Shown here: piece by piece, positions 43,186 through 51,936 of the stretch | How the letters are laid out: each line of letters starts with the position of its first letter | Position numbering within the stretch: the stretch's first letter is position 1 | Origin: Gilliamella sp. ESL0441 | Lineage (GTDB): Bacteria > Pseudomonadota > Gammaproteobacteria > Enterobacterales > Orbaceae | DNA: 64,000 nucleotides | Reading direction: 5' to 3' | NCBI RefSeq assembly: GCF_019469185.1 | Contig: NZ_CP048264.1 | Coordinates: forward strand, 186,001-250,000 | Translations under genes and position numbers: made by a program | The notes under the pieces: model-generated | The model's input: only the letters and a program-made list of their open reading frames with translations | Told to the model about the DNA's origin: nothing | Database searches by the model: none

Positions 43186-44445
43186 TTATTGGATGAGATG
43201 ATTCAGCACTTGTTTAAACGTTGAAAATGAACAAAATCCATTAGCATTAATAGGACAATTTTCCATTTCTAATACGACTTTATGCGGTGGGTTTTGACGG
43301 TTTAATTGTACTAAGTCACGGATCTGGTCGGTGGATTGATAAAAATATTCAATTTTCATCAATGCTTCGCCATTGTGATTATTACGCCATTTTTGAAAGA
43401 CAATTTTCCCACCAATAGGGGTGGTTTCAAACTGCTCTGGTAACGTGTAATGCTTAATTTTAATTGTTGAAAGTAGGGAGGCTACATTGGAATCATGTCC
43501 CACTAACAGCGTAAATTTAGGATGTGCTTCATTCTCTGAAAAAGCGTGATTAATATAATTAACTAATTTTGCTGACACCTGTTTTGCCACAACGGGCGAT
43601 CCAAATAAAACGCTATTGTAGTGCTCTTTGATCGCAACTAACTGTTCAAATTGTTGCTTATCTTTTATTTGCCCCCAAGCAATATCATGTAAAGGCGAGC
43701 CTTCATAATATTGTAAGATAAAAGCATCAGCAATAGAGGTTCCAGTACGAAGAGCGCCTGTTATGCCAGGTTCTTTGCCTTTTTCAATAATAAGCTCGGT
43801 GGGTAAATGCGCAAAATCACACTGTTTATGTGTAATACAATTGGTTGAATTAGGGTAATTTAGGATAGTCGACATGTCTTGATATGCTTTACCCAGTTTT
43901 TCATTCAGCCCTTCAATGCCTTTGGTATCGGCAGTTTGGTTAATTGAATTAATTGCAGCTTGTTTAAAGGCTGAACTATTATCATCAATGACAGGAAAAA
44001 ATAGCGGATCCATGCTACCAAGCTTTTCTTTATGGATAATTGGCACAAGACAACCCGGAAAAGCACCAACTGCAAAAAACTGTCCGGTGGCAATTGTGCG
44101 TTGCAAACTATTGGTATAAATATAAACATCTTGATCGTTTGGACAACGATCTTGATTTAATAATTTGTTATCGACTAACCATTCACTGAAATAGTGACCA
44201 AAATAGCTTTCTAATGCTCCACCACGAGTCGTTAAATAACTCGCTGGGGTATCCCATTGCGGCCATTGATTGGGCGTGACTTTTCCCAACGTACTATTAG
44301 GGCTAGCTAATGGTGCTCGCAAACCATGGCGACTAAAAACAACAACTTGTTCTAATGTATAATCGTTCACTGTTTCGATAGCTGGTACATTGAAAGATAA
44401 AACAGTTGTTAATGCTATGATTCCCTTTAATATTATCTTTTTCAT
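43186..44445 (-). CDS. agp: Periplasmic glucose-1-phosphatase (histidine acid phosphatase)
   Basis: A 419-residue secreted histidine acid phosphatase. A signal peptide (M-K-K-I-I-L-K-G...) is followed by the catalytic RHG motif Arg39-His40-Gly41-Leu-Arg43. The proton donor is His317-Asp318 in GHDSN. HDSN rather than the HDTN of phytases, and TPIGGKIVFQKW, point to glucose-1-phosphatase Agp. It would free glucose from glucose-1-phosphate in the periplasm. The ATG at 44445 follows AGGAGATC. It lies between the gat and aga clusters. Confidence 0.88.
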   Translation of the reverse strand: MKKIILKGIIALTTVLSFNVPAIETVNDYTLEQVVVFSRHGLRAPLASPNSTLGKVTPNQWPQWDTPASYLTTRGGALESYFGHYFSEWLVDNKLLNQDRCPNDQDVYIYTNSLQRTIATGQFFAVGAFPGCLVPIIHKEKLGSMDPLFFPVIDDNSSAFKQAAINSINQTADTKGIEGLNEKLGKAYQDMSTILNYPNSTNCITHKQCDFAHLPTELIIEKGKEPGITGALRTGTSIADAFILQYYEGSPLHDIAWGQIKDKQQFEQLVAIKEHYNSVLFGSPVVAKQVSAKLVNYINHAFSENEAHPKFTLLVGHDSNVASLLSTIKIKHYTLPEQFETTPIGGKIVFQKWRNNHNGEALMKIEYFYQSTDQIRDLVQLNRQNPPHKVVLEMENCPINANGFCSFSTFKQVLNHLIQ

Positions 44446-44522
44446 CTGATCTCCTAATTTGCTTAAATCAAAACTCAACTGCTATTAATGATGAGTTATT
44501 ATTCAGGCATTTTCCATATTTA

Positions 44523-45698
44523 TTAAACTTGTTTGGGGTGAGTGATATATTGTTCGTTGAATTGATTAGATTGATAAACGATATTGCCTTTGACTAAAGT
44601 TGCAATCAATTGATTTTGTTCGTTAAGAACAACCAAATTAGCGATTTTATCTGGCGCAATGCTACCCAATGTGTTGTCTATGCCTAATGCTTTGGCTGGG
44701 TAATAACTACCATGTAGCCAAGCCTTATCAAAAGAAGTATTAGTAAAGTTTGCCAAATTATTAACTGCACAATCAAGAGTTAATGTGCTACCTGCCAAGT
44801 TTCCATCATCGGTGCGAACAACATTATCTTTCATATGCACTCGCAACTGACCTAAATAATAGTCACCATTAGGCATACCCGTTGCGCGCATAGCATCGGT
44901 GATTAAAAGTAAATTTTCACCACAACACTTATGGGCAATTGCAACTGCGGCAGGGTGTACATGGTGACCATCAACAATGATTTCGGTTTGGCAATGATCT
45001 ATGCTGAGAGCTGCACCAACTACACCTGGGTTACGATGATGTAATCCTGACATGCCATTATAGCAATGCACTACGCCACTTGCGCCTGCTAAAAGTGCAG
45101 CTTTTGTTATTTGATAATCTGCATTAGTATGCCCAATCATGACCCGAATATTTTGATGACGTAACCATTTGATAATGGCTAAAGCATTGGGATACTCGGG
45201 CGCTAAAGCGATACACTTTAATGTTCCTTCGGCTAAGGTTAGCCATTTTTCAATTGTAGTGCGATCGGGGGCTTGCAGTAATGCTTCTGGGTGGGCACCT
45301 TTATGAACAGCATTAAAAAAAGGGCCTTCCAGATAAGAACCTAACAAGGTTGCGCCTGTTACGCCTTGCTGAATGCTGTTTTTAACTTGTCGTAGTGCGG
45401 CTTCGATTTTGTCATGGCTTTCTGTCACCGTCGTTGCCAAAAAAGCACCTACCCCATGTTGGGCTAAAAAATTGCTCATGGTATTGAGTGATTCATGGGT
45501 CGCATCCATGGTATCGGCGCCCATGACACCATGAATATGCGTATCAATCAGTGCCGGTAATAGTTTGATTTGATTAGGACACGGTTTATCACTCGGTGTG
45601 ATATCCGTGATGATTCCGTTTTGAATGGTGACAATGACATTATCAAGCCAGCCAACCGGTGTTAACACTTGTTTGGCGTGGATTTGCTTAAATTCCAT
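44523..45698 (-). CDS. agaA: N-acetylgalactosamine-6-phosphate deacetylase (AgaA/NagA family)
   Basis: A 391-residue amidohydrolase that removes acetate from N-acetylhexosamine-6-phosphate. It has the metal motif PALIDTHIHGVMGADTMD near residue 50, the SYLEGPFFNAVHKGAH segment, the HTNAD and HCYN histidines, and the catalytic Asp in LLITDAMRATG. NagA and AgaA cannot be separated by sequence alone. Position at the end of an aga PTS operon favours the GalNAc-6-P enzyme. The ATG at 45698 overlaps agaF by 11 bases. Confidence 0.88.
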   Translation of the reverse strand: MEFKQIHAKQVLTPVGWLDNVIVTIQNGIITDITPSDKPCPNQIKLLPALIDTHIHGVMGADTMDATHESLNTMSNFLAQHGVGAFLATTVTESHDKIEAALRQVKNSIQQGVTGATLLGSYLEGPFFNAVHKGAHPEALLQAPDRTTIEKWLTLAEGTLKCIALAPEYPNALAIIKWLRHQNIRVMIGHTNADYQITKAALLAGASGVVHCYNGMSGLHHRNPGVVGAALSIDHCQTEIIVDGHHVHPAAVAIAHKCCGENLLLITDAMRATGMPNGDYYLGQLRVHMKDNVVRTDDGNLAGSTLTLDCAVNNLANFTNTSFDKAWLHGSYYPAKALGIDNTLGSIAPDKIANLVVLNEQNQLIATLVKGNIVYQSNQFNEQYITHPKQV

Positions 45699-46125
45699 CA
45701 GAACACTCCTCATTTTTAGGTGATTTTTTTTGGTGCTCGTGCCATAAGCTCGTTATCGCTCTTTGCCCATTTTCAATGGTTTCTTGACGAATTGTTGCTA
45801 AGTCCAGATCCTCTCGCTGTAATAATATTTCAAGTAATAATGGCAGATTAGTCCCACTTATCACTTCAATATTATTATATTGATAACTCAACATGGCGGC
45901 TAGTCGAAAAGGCGAACCACCAACAATATCTGTCAAACATATCACACCTTGACCACGATCACACTGTTTTAATGCCGTATTTAACTGTTCTGCTAATTGT
46001 TCGCTACTCATGCCATCAGGAAAATTAACGGCATTAAATTGTGTTTGTTCACCAATGATTTGTGTTGCTGCTTCAAAAAGTCCGGTAGCAAAGCTACCAT
46101 GACCTGTTAATATTACGCCTAACAT
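45688..46125 (-). CDS. agaF: PTS mannose-family IIA component, GalNAc/GalN type
   Basis: A 145-residue IIA of the mannose (EIIA-Man) fold. The phosphorylated His is His9 (VILTGHGSFATGL), and VICLTDIVGGSPFRLAA is the family signature. It passes phosphate from HPr to AgaV. It is encoded between agaE and agaA in one operon. Confidence 0.87.
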   Translation of the reverse strand: MLGVILTGHGSFATGLFEAATQIIGEQTQFNAVNFPDGMSSEQLAEQLNTALKQCDRGQGVICLTDIVGGSPFRLAAMLSYQYNNIEVISGTNLPLLLEILLQREDLDLATIRQETIENGQRAITSLWHEHQKKSPKNEECSDGI

Positions 46126-46134
46126 AAATTTCCT

Positions 46135-47031
46135 CTATAAAATTCCCACTAATTTGCCGACTACACCAATAATCACCGTTAACCCAATTAATTTAACAGG
46201 TGAAAAATTACGTTTCATCAAGTAATAAATAGTTAATGTAAATCCAAGCGGTAACAAATTCGGCATGAGTTTATCGAGCACATCCGCTTGTAACGCAATA
46301 TGCGCTTGACCCGCATTAATTTCTAACGGCGTTGAAAAATGCACGTAAGAGGCAACCAGTGCACCAATAACGGTCATACCGACAATGGAGGCTGCGTGTG
46401 AAATACGCTTAGTATGGGATTTTAATAAAGGTAACGCACTGGTTCCTGCATGATAACCGTAATGAGCAAGTCCAAAACGTAGACCGAAATGGACTAAATT
46501 GAACATTAACAAAAAAATGATCGGACCAAACAGACTTCCTTCTAAAGCTAATGAGGCGCCAATCCCTGCGCAGATTGGTAATAAGGTGAGCCAAAATAGT
46601 GCATCACCGATTCCGCCTAATGGCCCCATTAAGGCAACTTTTACCGCCCGAATAGTCGATATGTTTTCTTTTCCTTTTTCCATGGCTAAGACTAATCCAG
46701 ATAAAAAGGTCGCATCGAAAGGATGAACATTGATAAATTCCATATGCATGTGCATAGAATTTTTTAGATCATCCTTATTTTTATGAATTTTACGCAATGC
46801 AGGTAATACGGTAAAAAGCCAACCGCCAGCTTGCATCCGTTCGTAATTAAATGATGCTTGCAACGCCAATGAGCGAAACGCCATTCGGTTTATATCACCT
46901 TTAGTTAGTGTGACATCTTGGCTTTGGTCGGTAAACGTATCTGCCGAGACTTTACTTGTGGCGAGTGCTTGTGCCATACGTTTTTCTTCTTTATCTGCCA
47001 TTTTTTTGTCATGATCATCATTAAATTCCAT
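46135..47031 (-). CDS. agaE: PTS mannose-family IID component, GalNAc/GalN type
   Basis: A 298-residue IID membrane protein. It has the long N-terminal cytoplasmic part (RSLALQASFNYERMQAGGW), a central MGPLGGIGDALFWLTLLPI and C-terminal helices, all typical of ManZ/AgaE. It forms the sugar channel with AgaW. It overlaps the end of agaW by 11 bases. Confidence 0.88.
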   Translation of the reverse strand: MEFNDDHDKKMADKEEKRMAQALATSKVSADTFTDQSQDVTLTKGDINRMAFRSLALQASFNYERMQAGGWLFTVLPALRKIHKNKDDLKNSMHMHMEFINVHPFDATFLSGLVLAMEKGKENISTIRAVKVALMGPLGGIGDALFWLTLLPICAGIGASLALEGSLFGPIIFLLMFNLVHFGLRFGLAHYGYHAGTSALPLLKSHTKRISHAASIVGMTVIGALVASYVHFSTPLEINAGQAHIALQADVLDKLMPNLLPLGFTLTIYYLMKRNFSPVKLIGLTVIIGVVGKLVGIL

Positions 47032-47803
47032 CTTCTACCTCCACTGAAGTTGCGCTTACAGACTTGATACTGTCATTGTTATCACGGCTATAATTATAGA
47101 AATCAATCATTGCAATGGCTAAAGCACCTAACGCAATGGCTAAAATAGGTAAATTAAGATAGGTCACCCCCAGAAAACCTAAGATAAAGTAAGCAACATA
47201 CGTTTTCTTCATCATAATCTTCATTAGCATTGCAAAACCAATTGCTGGCATCATTCCGCCCGCGACACTAAGTCCATCTAATAACCATTTAGGTGATTTT
47301 TCAACTAACGCGGTTGCTGCATCAGCACCAAAATAGATAGGTAAAAATGCGACAATGAAATAGAAACAAAATAGAATTATCATCCCCAGATAGTTCACCC
47401 ACTCAATACCTTTAAAATTGAGCTGATCAACATAGCGATCACATTTGTGCATCATTGGCGAATAGAATGTAAATAAAAGGGTAATACAACCTTGTACCGC
47501 TATGGCAAAGGGAACAGCTATCCCAATGGCAACTTTAGGCTCGGTGTGCGTTAAAATTGCAAAACTGGTACCAATCACGCCGCCTATAACAACATTTGGA
47601 GGTTGTGCGCCGGCGAGTGGAACCATGCCCATCCAGACCAGTTCTAATGAACCACCCACATATAAACCTGTTTTTACATCACCCAAAATCAACCCAACTA
47701 ACGGTCCAATTACGATTGGTCTGTGTAAATGCGTAAGTCCGTCAAATAAGTCTACGCCAGCAATACCGGCTAGTAGTCCTATCAATAAAGCATCCATTAA
47801 CAT
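47021..47803 (-). CDS. agaW: PTS mannose-family IIC component, GalNAc/GalN type
   Basis: A 260-residue IIC membrane protein with several helices. GLLAGIAGVDLFDGLTHLHRP at the start and the conserved GGSLELVWMGMVPLAGAQPP support ManY/AgaW type. GAGGGG precedes the ATG. It is between agaV and agaE. Confidence 0.88.
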   Translation of the reverse strand: MLMDALLIGLLAGIAGVDLFDGLTHLHRPIVIGPLVGLILGDVKTGLYVGGSLELVWMGMVPLAGAQPPNVVIGGVIGTSFAILTHTEPKVAIGIAVPFAIAVQGCITLLFTFYSPMMHKCDRYVDQLNFKGIEWVNYLGMIILFCFYFIVAFLPIYFGADAATALVEKSPKWLLDGLSVAGGMMPAIGFAMLMKIMMKKTYVAYFILGFLGVTYLNLPILAIALGALAIAMIDFYNYSRDNNDSIKSVSATSVEVEDGI

Positions 47804-47818
47804 AATTTGCCCCTCTTG

Positions 47819-48310
47819 CTATGATGATAGATTGAGTAAATCTGCTATTTTTTCGCCAGATTCGTCCGGTACACGGCGAACTTCGCAAGTGACGCCTAAC
47901 TTTTCCAGCTCTTTAAAAGCAGCGATATCATTGTCATCAACGGATACCGTTTTATGGATCTGTTTTTTCCCTTCAGAAAAGTGCATATTACCAACATTGA
48001 CAAATTTAATGGGTACGCCACCCTTAACTAGAGTTAGAACATCTTGTGGTGTTTTACAAACAATAAAGATTTTTTGACGTTCAGCGGCTTTGCCAATAAT
48101 GTCGATAGTTTTTTGCAAGGTGAAATAACGCGTTTGAATTCCTTCTGCAATAACCATATCCATCAGATTTTGTTGTACCGGATCTTGCGCAGCGCTGTCA
48201 TTGGCAACTAATAAAAGATTAGCGCCAAGCGCATTCACCCAAGTCACACCGACTTGACCATGCACTAAGCGGTTATCAATACGTGTCATAAGAATATTGG
48301 GAGTACTCAT
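47819..48310 (-). CDS. agaV: PTS mannose-family IIB component, GalNAc/GalN type
   Basis: A 163-residue IIB of the mannose family. The phosphorylated residue is His17 in ILMTRIDNRLVHGQVGVTW. It lies 43 bases after agaS and 15 bases before agaW in the operon. Confidence 0.88.
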   Translation of the reverse strand: MSTPNILMTRIDNRLVHGQVGVTWVNALGANLLLVANDSAAQDPVQQNLMDMVIAEGIQTRYFTLQKTIDIIGKAAERQKIFIVCKTPQDVLTLVKGGVPIKFVNVGNMHFSEGKKQIHKTVSVDDNDIAAFKELEKLGVTCEVRRVPDESGEKIADLLNLSS

Positions 48311-48353
48311 ATTTTTATATCCTTTTATTTAAAGGTTTAATCGGATTGATGAC

Positions 48354-49520
48354 TTAAATTTGATGAAACGGATAAATGGTCACACCTTTTACAACTCGAT
48401 TCACTTCACCGGTAGGACAAGGATTGTCAGGGGTTAATCCAACACTCAGTGATTTTTCAAACGCTAACATTTGAGCAAAAACTAAGTAAGGAAAAATCAA
48501 CCAACAATCGGAAAGATGACAATCAACCGACAATATTTGTTTATGCGTGCTCTGCTGACCGCTCAAAGCAAGTACATCTGTTGCGATACGATCGTGTTCT
48601 AACTCATTAAATAAATCGATATCGTATTGGTGGATATAAGCATCGTTAGAAAAGAAACATACCACTAGACTTTTTTCATTAATCATAAATTTAGGGCCAT
48701 GGCGTAAACCTAATATTGAATCAAATCGGGTTGCAATTTTACCGGCAGTGAGTTCTAAAATTTTTAATGCGGCTTCTTGAGCGGTGCCAGTGAAACAACT
48801 ACTACCAACATAAATTACTCGTTCATGATTTTTTTGGGCTAATTGTTTTGTGATGGTTTGCCAATTTAAAAGTTGTTGCTCACAAATAGTGGCAATTTTC
48901 ATGACTGCATCATTTGCATCATGAGTATCGATACCGCCTAAAAGCAGCAGTGTGGCTAATATCATGCTACTAATACTCGATGTCATCGCAAACCCAAGAT
49001 CATGCGTTCCTTCTGGCAGGACTAATTGAAATATACGCTGAGCATTATTTTTATGGTTAGCATAATCGGTTAATGCACAATTGGGATTACAGGTTAAAAA
49101 TAGGTGATAGCAATCTGAAACGATTTGATCGGCTAATTTTACGGTTGCAACGCTTTCAGGGCTGTTGCCAGAACGAGCAAACGAGACAATTAATGTTTTT
49201 TTATGGGCAGATAAATATTGTAATGGATCAGCAACAATTTCAGTAGTGCCATAAGCATAAACATTACGTTTAGTCTGTTCTCTTAGCCATGGTGCAAGGG
49301 CGACACCGCCAAAAGCGGAAGATCCCGCACCGGTAAGGATAATAACTAAATTCGGATCAGCCAGTAAAGGGGTTAGAAAGGTTTCTATTTGAGGTTGTCT
49401 TTGGGAAAGTAATTGAAGCAAATCACGCCAAATTTTAGGTTGTTGACAAATTTCTTTAGCCGTATGAATTGCGCCGTGTTGTTCTAACCACTCTTTCGAA
49501 TAATTTAAGTATTGTTGCAT
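48354..49520 (-). CDS. agaS: AgaS, galactosamine-6-phosphate deaminase/isomerase (SIS domain)
   Basis: A 388-residue double SIS-domain enzyme related to the isomerase half of GlmS. Sugar-phosphate-binding loops are visible at LTGAGSSAFGG and VSFARSGNSPES, with YVGSSCFTGTAQEAALKILE in the second SIS domain. In E. coli AgaS converts galactosamine-6-phosphate to tagatose-6-phosphate and ammonia. It is directly downstream of agaR. No agaI gene is present. Confidence 0.9.
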   Translation of the reverse strand: MQQYLNYSKEWLEQHGAIHTAKEICQQPKIWRDLLQLLSQRQPQIETFLTPLLADPNLVIILTGAGSSAFGGVALAPWLREQTKRNVYAYGTTEIVADPLQYLSAHKKTLIVSFARSGNSPESVATVKLADQIVSDCYHLFLTCNPNCALTDYANHKNNAQRIFQLVLPEGTHDLGFAMTSSISSMILATLLLLGGIDTHDANDAVMKIATICEQQLLNWQTITKQLAQKNHERVIYVGSSCFTGTAQEAALKILELTAGKIATRFDSILGLRHGPKFMINEKSLVVCFFSNDAYIHQYDIDLFNELEHDRIATDVLALSGQQSTHKQILSVDCHLSDCWLIFPYLVFAQMLAFEKSLSVGLTPDNPCPTGEVNRVVKGVTIYPFHQI

Positions 49521-49568
49521 AATTGTGATCCTGTTCGTTAAGTCATAAAAATAAAAAAAGAGAAAAGT

Positions 49569-50351
49569 TTATAGATTGGCAATAACCACATTAATGCCTA
49601 ATGTGTGTAATTGCGTTAAATATTCTTTTGGAATGTTTGAATCTGTAATCAGCGTTTCAATAGGATTGATTTTTTCAATCATACAAAAGCTTTTACGTCC
49701 AAATTTACTTGAATCCGTTATCGCAATGATTTGACCTGAAACTTGACACATGACTCGATTAACCGATGCTTCGCCAAAATTGGGTGTTGTGATACCTGCG
49801 CTAAGGTCAAAGCCATCAACACCTAAAAAAAGTTTATTAAAATGATACATTTTAAGTTGTTGTTCTACGGTTGGTCCCGAAATAGAAAAGGCTTTTTTTC
49901 GAATATTACCACCAGCAATGATGACTTCAATGTCAGTATTGATTGATAAATCGTAGGCAATATTAATTGCATTGGTAAAAACAATGAGATTTTGTTTTTC
50001 ACGCAGATAAGGCACCATGGCTGCAGTTGTTGATCCTGAATCGAGAATAATGCGATCACCATCTTTAACCATTTCTGCCGCTTTTTGGGCTATCTTATTT
50101 TTAATGGTAGAGTTAATACGACTTTTATCTTGTAAAGGTCTATCAAAAGCGAAAGCTTTATTTAGCATAGCACCGCCATAGGAACGCAATACACAACCTT
50201 TTTGTTCTAAATGGCGAAGATCATTACGAATGGTGACAGTTGAAACTTTAAAAAGCTTACTTAATTTATTGACTGAAACGGTATTTTCTTTACCGAGTAA
50301 ATAAATAATTTTTTCTCGACGTTGTAATGTATTCATTATTAAATCATTCAT
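49569..50351 (-). CDS. agaR: DeoR-family regulator AgaR
   Basis: A 260-residue DeoR-family repressor. Its N-terminal winged helix contains VSTVTIRNDLRHLEQKGCVLR, and its sensor domain contains DSGSTTAAMVPYL. By position it controls the aga operon. It is about 30 percent different by eye from the gat regulator, so each cluster has its own. Two ATGs near the start (50351 and 50336) are possible. The upstream region has a CRP-like site. Confidence 0.85.
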   Translation of the reverse strand: MNDLIMNTLQRREKIIYLLGKENTVSVNKLSKLFKVSTVTIRNDLRHLEQKGCVLRSYGGAMLNKAFAFDRPLQDKSRINSTIKNKIAQKAAEMVKDGDRIILDSGSTTAAMVPYLREKQNLIVFTNAINIAYDLSINTDIEVIIAGGNIRKKAFSISGPTVEQQLKMYHFNKLFLGVDGFDLSAGITTPNFGEASVNRVMCQVSGQIIAITDSSKFGRKSFCMIEKINPIETLITDSNIPKEYLTQLHTLGINVVIANL

Positions 50352-50612
50352 AACATAATTACTTGTTTTGCTTTCATTCTGTTATTCAATTTAAACATAT
50401 GCAAAGGATCGAAAAATGATAGGTGAGTCACAAAACCGATTTTGGTTGTAAAAACGTGAAAACCTTTTCATTTGAAAGGAAGTGAAAGAAAGGGTAAGAG
50501 GAGTAATAATAACTTAAAAATAATATTGTATTGTTATTCAGTTAATTAGCAAACTTGAATGGATAATGAAAAATACTTAAATCATCAAAAAAATAACGTG
50601 TATTTCGTTTAA

Positions 50613-50634
50613 TGAAGTGATGAAGATCACAAAT
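50613..50634. promoter_or_regulatory. CRP-like site upstream of the aga operon
   Basis: GTGA-TGAAGA-TCAC (50617-50630) is a symmetric core with a perfect right half TCACA and 4 of 5 in the left half. The spacer TGAAGA is identical to that of the site before gatA. Confidence 0.55.
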
Positions 50635-50717
50635 TGGATAATTTGACCAAGATATTTAGAAATTTTATCAATAAAAAAGAGATGACGTTGAGTCCAAAGT
50701 TTAATATAGTGAAAGTC

Positions 50718-50748
50718 GTTATTGAAACCCAATGAGAGTTTCAATAAC
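50718..50748 (-). terminator. Hairpin downstream of ABC permease gene
   Basis: GTTATTGAAAC and GTTTCAATAAC form a perfect 11-bp stem with a 9-nt loop. It starts 12 bases after the permease stop on the minus strand. No clear T-run. Confidence 0.6.
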
Positions 50749-50760
50749 TTTATTAACGAT

Positions 50761-51936
50761 TTAGCTTAGGTCGGTTTTGGGTTGTGCAATGGATTTTTGC
50801 GTTCGTTCAAAAACGATCATCACCACAAACGCAATGACAGTTAAATAAATAATGAAAATGCCATAGGTAGATAGCATATCAATCAGTGATCTTCCTCGCA
50901 TGGCGATATCTCGGAAGAATCGAAATAGCCAGACTAAAGGAAATGCATGACTAACATAGTAAGTCCAAAGTGGCATAATCCCGACCGCCATGGTTGATCC
51001 ACCCATAATAAATCCCGGTGGCACTAAGAAAATCATTTTGCTTGCACCTTCACCTGGATTATTGGTTTTCCAGGAAAGTAAAAAACCTAACCAACCAAAC
51101 GCAAGTCCGGTCATGAAAATGCTGGGTATAAAAATAAAATAGTTACCATCAAAACGTAATTGTCCAAAGATCACTAATACGGCGGTTATTAATGTTAATC
51201 CGGTCGTATAAAATAATGCATAAGGGACTGTTCTTGCTAATAGTGCAACAAAGCCTCTTTCTAAAACTGTATTCCACATGCCAGTGACTTTTAAACGTCC
51301 GACAATCATTAAAGAAGTTAATCCATACGTCAGTGACGAAAAGAAGTAAACAAAATAGATAATTGTCGATATAGTGGAAGAGCTAGCTGGATTGAACATA
51401 TATCGCGTTTTAAGTTGCATTGGCGATAAGGTGGCTTCAGTCCCTTCATGTCCTAAACCTAATGCAGACACTTTACCAACGCTAAGTTCAGCCCCTAACT
51501 CAGGAATATATTCATTTAAGCTTTGTAACACTTTGGCATTTTGTGCATCATTGGTATCATCGGCAAAATACCCTAAACGAACAGTTTGGTCACCTTTTTT
51601 AAGACTTTTCTCTAATCCTTTAGGAATATAAAGTACCCCTAAATTGCGATCGTGCGAAACTAAAGTGATAGGATTCACCGGTGATCGGATGACTTCGGAT
51701 ACTTCGATATAAGGCGAAGTATTGACTTTACTGATTAATTCCGTTGAATAATGTGAACCATCAAGATCAATAACCGCAATCTTACCTTCAAAAACGGCAC
51801 CATGACTTAACACAATGGAAAAGATTAGCGCAACAATGGCTGCTAATCCTATTGCAACTTTATAATATGGAATGAAGTGACCTGACAACATTGCGTCAAG
51901 TTCTTCAAGCATAGATTTAATGATGTTTTGCATCAT
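50761..51936 (-). CDS. ABC-2 type transporter permease (exporter)
   Basis: A 391-residue membrane protein of the ABC-2/YhhJ-like family. One N-terminal helix (about 25-45) is followed by a large extracytoplasmic domain (about 50-190, EGKIAVIDLDGSHYSTELIS) and five or more C-terminal helices (about 190-380). The HlyD-type gene overlaps its start by 4 bases (ATGA), so the two are co-translated. No ATP-binding subunit is encoded nearby, although such permeases normally need one. The substrate is unknown; drugs or lipophilic toxins are usual for such pairs. Confidence 0.8.
   Translation of the reverse strand: MMQNIIKSMLEELDAMLSGHFIPYYKVAIGLAAIVALIFSIVLSHGAVFEGKIAVIDLDGSHYSTELISKVNTSPYIEVSEVIRSPVNPITLVSHDRNLGVLYIPKGLEKSLKKGDQTVRLGYFADDTNDAQNAKVLQSLNEYIPELGAELSVGKVSALGLGHEGTEATLSPMQLKTRYMFNPASSSTISTIIYFVYFFSSLTYGLTSLMIVGRLKVTGMWNTVLERGFVALLARTVPYALFYTTGLTLITAVLVIFGQLRFDGNYFIFIPSIFMTGLAFGWLGFLLSWKTNNPGEGASKMIFLVPPGFIMGGSTMAVGIMPLWTYYVSHAFPLVWLFRFFRDIAMRGRSLIDMLSTYGIFIIYLTVIAFVVMIVFERTQKSIAQPKTDLS

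Larger units (their letters stand above)
50352..50760. other. agaR upstream region
   Basis: 409 bases without a gene. From left to right it holds GAAAG direct repeats 10 bases apart near 50474-50488 with an adjoining imperfect palindrome CCTTTTCATTTGAAAGG (possible AgaR contact), a CRP-like site at 50613-50634, and the hairpin ending the ABC permease gene at 50718-50748. Confidence 0.5.
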
